Of a stretch of DNA of 64,000 nt, positions 60,290 to 64,000 are shown in pieces. Below the pieces are notes generated by a model. That model was not told where the DNA came from. It saw nothing but the letters and a program-made list of their open reading frames with translations, and made no database searches. The stretch comes from an uncultured SAR86 cluster bacterium. GTDB taxonomy: Bacteria; Pseudomonadota; Gammaproteobacteria; Magnimaribacterales; D2472. The stretch spans positions 29,006 through 93,005 of the forward strand of contig CABYCL010000001.1 in NCBI GenBank assembly GCA_902517505.1. The letters run 5' to 3'. Within the stretch, counting starts at the first letter, position 1. Every line of letters begins with the position of its first letter. The position numbers were made by a program, and so were the translations under genes.

Positions 60290-60703
60290 TTACTGTTTTT
60301 TACGAAGTTTTTGAATAGTTTTAAGTCTGGCAACTGCCTCAGCTAATTGCGCTGAAGCTTTTGCATAGTCAAGCGTTGCATCTTTATTTGCCAATTCTTG
60401 CTCTGCTATTTCTTTCGCTTTTATAGCCTCAGACTCATCTAAGCTATCAGCCCTCTCTGCGGTATCAGATAACACTGTTACCAGGTCTGGCTGTACCTCT
60501 AAAAAACCTCCAGAGCAAAAAAAGGCTTCTTCTTCAGAGCCGTTTTGAACTCTAACAGGCCCTGGCGCTAAACCAGTTAAAAGAGGAGTATGTCCTGGAG
60601 CTATACCAAGCTCACCTAAGGTGCCTGTTGCAAAAACCATAGTAGCTTCACCTGAATATATTTCTTCACTTGATGACACTATATTTATTTTGATTGTATT
60701 CAT
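60290..60703 (-). CDS. atpC: ATP synthase F1 subunit epsilon
   Basis: Epsilon forms the rotor stalk with gamma and modulates ATPase activity. The 137-residue protein starts with KINIVSSSEEIYSGEA and has the beta-sandwich motif GELGIAPGHTPLLT, then the C-terminal two-helix part. It starts two bases after atpD ends. Confidence 0.96.
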   Translation of the reverse strand: MNTIKINIVSSSEEIYSGEATMVFATGTLGELGIAPGHTPLLTGLAPGPVRVQNGSEEEAFFCSGGFLEVQPDLVTVLSDTAERADSLDESEAIKAKEIAEQELANKDATLDYAKASAQLAEAVARLKTIQKLRKKQ

Positions 60704-60705
60704 TT

Positions 60706-62977
<2,272 letters not shown>

Positions 62978-62983
62978 TATTTA

Positions 62984-64000
62984 TTAAAAAGTCTGTGTCT
63001 TTTTGAAGTCTTCAACAAGAGATGTGAATTGACTCTCAATATCATCATTCCAGTCACCTGTTGAGTTTATTTGTTTTTCCAATTCACTTTTTTCTGCAGA
63101 TAAATAACCATGAAGGGCTTCTTCAAAATCTAAAATCTTATCAACTTCAACATCTGCCATATAACCTCTGTCAGCAGCAAACAAACTTAATGCTTGTTGT
63201 GCAACACTCATTGGAGCATATTGCTTTTGCTTTAATAGCTCAGTAAAGGCTTTACCATTGGCAAGTTGTTGTTTTGTTGCATCATCTAAATCAGAAGCAA
63301 ATTGAGAAAAAGCTGCCAGCTCACGATATTGAGCTAATGCTGTTCTTACACCACCAGCCAGTTTTTTCATTATTTTTGTTTGTGCTGATCCGCCTACCCT
63401 TGAAACTGAGAGTCCTGGGTTGATAGCTGGTCTTACTCCTGAATTAAATAATTCAGTCTCTAAATATATTTGTCCGTCTGTGATTGAGATTACATTGGTT
63501 GGAACAAAAGCTGAAACATCGCCTGCAAGGGTTTCAATAATTGGCAGGGCTGTTAATGAGCCTGTTTTACCCTTAACTTTTCCGCCTGTGACTTGCTCAA
63601 CATAGTCAGCATTTACTCTTGCTGCTCTCTCGAGCAATCTTGAGTGAAGATAAAAAACATCTCCAGGATATGCCTCTCTACCTGGAGGCCTTTTTAATAA
63701 TAATGATACCTGTCTATAAGCAACCGCTTGTTTTGAAAGGTCATCATAAACAATTAATGCATCCTCTCCTTTGTCTCTAAAATATTCTCCCATTGTGCAT
63801 CCTGCATATGCTGAAAGATATTGCATTGGTGCAGGATCAGCAGCTGTCGCTGATACAACAATCGTATGCTCCATCGCCCCATACTCTTCTAATTTTCTGA
63901 CAACATTTGCAACTGTTGACTGTTTTTGACCGATAGCAACATAAATACATTTAATGCCAGTTCCTTTTTGGTTAATAATTGCATCAATTGCAACAGCTGT
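62984..64000 (-). CDS. atpA: ATP synthase F1 subunit alpha, C-terminal part (partial at window edge)
   Basis: This is the regulatory nucleotide-binding subunit; only the last 338 residues are in the window. The frame is open to the window edge and reads [12 protein letters not shown] before the track Met. Motifs include [42 protein letters not shown] and [18 protein letters not shown]. The N-terminal part and Walker A are outside the window. Confidence 0.96.
   Translation of the reverse strand, partial: TAVAIDAIINQKGTGIKCIYVAIGQKQSTVANVVRKLEEYGAMEHTIVVSATAADPAPMQYLSAYAGCTMGEYFRDKGEDALIVYDDLSKQAVAYRQVSLLLKRPPGREAYPGDVFYLHSRLLERAARVNADYVEQVTGGKVKGKTGSLTALPIIETLAGDVSAFVPTNVISITDGQIYLETELFNSGVRPAINPGLSVSRVGGSAQTKIMKKLAGGVRTALAQYRELAAFSQFASDLDDATKQQLANGKAFTELLKQKQYAPMSVAQQALSLFAADRGYMADVEVDKILDFEEALHGYLSAEKSELEKQINSTGDWNDDIESQFTSLVEDFKKTQTF

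Overview
The window is a gene-dense, AT-rich (roughly one third GC by eye) bacterial chromosome segment with very short intergenic gaps and many 1-, 4- and 8-base gene overlaps. The order proC-yggT-metX-metW-rdgB with trmB and rpoH nearby, and atpA-atpG-atpD-atpC-glmU-glmS at the other end, is typical of Gammaproteobacteria. The small, streamlined, AT-rich style with TRAP transport, many secreted hydrolases, DUF885, Mpo1-like and SO_2929/SO_2930-type genes suggests an uncultivated marine gammaproteobacterium, perhaps of the SAR86 type. That placement is inference; no rRNA gene is present to test it.

Layout. 0-4.8 kb: proline and methionine synthesis, nucleotide-pool cleaning (rdgB), tRNA methylation (trmB) and the heat-shock sigma factor (rpoH). 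4.8-7.6 kb: cysQ and two exported phosphatases. 7.6-17.9 kb: a dienoyl-CoA isomerase, yaaA, TRAP membrane subunits (dctQM), lipA-lipB, a TRAP binding lipoprotein, uvrD, a HexR/RpiR regulator and a MazG-like enzyme. 17.9-30.8 kb: oxidoreductases, an amidohydrolase, a BI-1-like membrane protein, crotonase, a DUF885 metallopeptidase, PlsC-like acyltransferase, an apparent lysine-degradation pair (ALDH7 plus saccharopine dehydrogenase), a DUF3445 haem demethylase and an Mpo1-like protein. 30.8-47.2 kb: accessory secreted and membrane proteins, including a dihaem cytochrome/beta-helix pair, an eight-gene detoxification-like operon, a 15-residue cysteine-rich peptide and a GC-rich zinc peptidase. 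47.3-52.8 kb: UDP-xylose synthesis (ugd, uxs) with a GtrB/GtrA/GT-C-like glycan-modification set. 57.1-64 kb: glmS, glmU and the F1 ATPase genes.

The most unusual part is 52.87-57.10 kb, directly downstream of glmS, where attTn7 lies in other bacteria. Eight copies of the glmS 3' end occur here. Each can be read as Ser-Val-Thr-Val-Glu (seven with a stop), and the copies differ from one another almost only at synonymous codon positions. They separate seven short modules, all on the glmS strand and nearly all encoding envelope proteins (lipoproteins, secreted or membrane proteins). Several modules are bounded by an inverted repeat of the type AAACAGTGATTTA. I read this as a glmS-anchored cassette array: repeated insertions, each bringing its own glmS tail and leaving the old tail behind. 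No transposase or integrase is visible in the window.

Several genes too short for the ORF track are supported by tight coupling: 52 aa at 7653, 55 aa at 18947, 34 aa at 46148, 31 aa at 55501 and the cysteine-rich 15-mer at 44877. Some track starts were moved inward or to alternative codons: rdgB to TTG, and cysQ, dctQ, dctM, dctP, atpD, the 49437 glycosyltransferase and others to internal ATGs.
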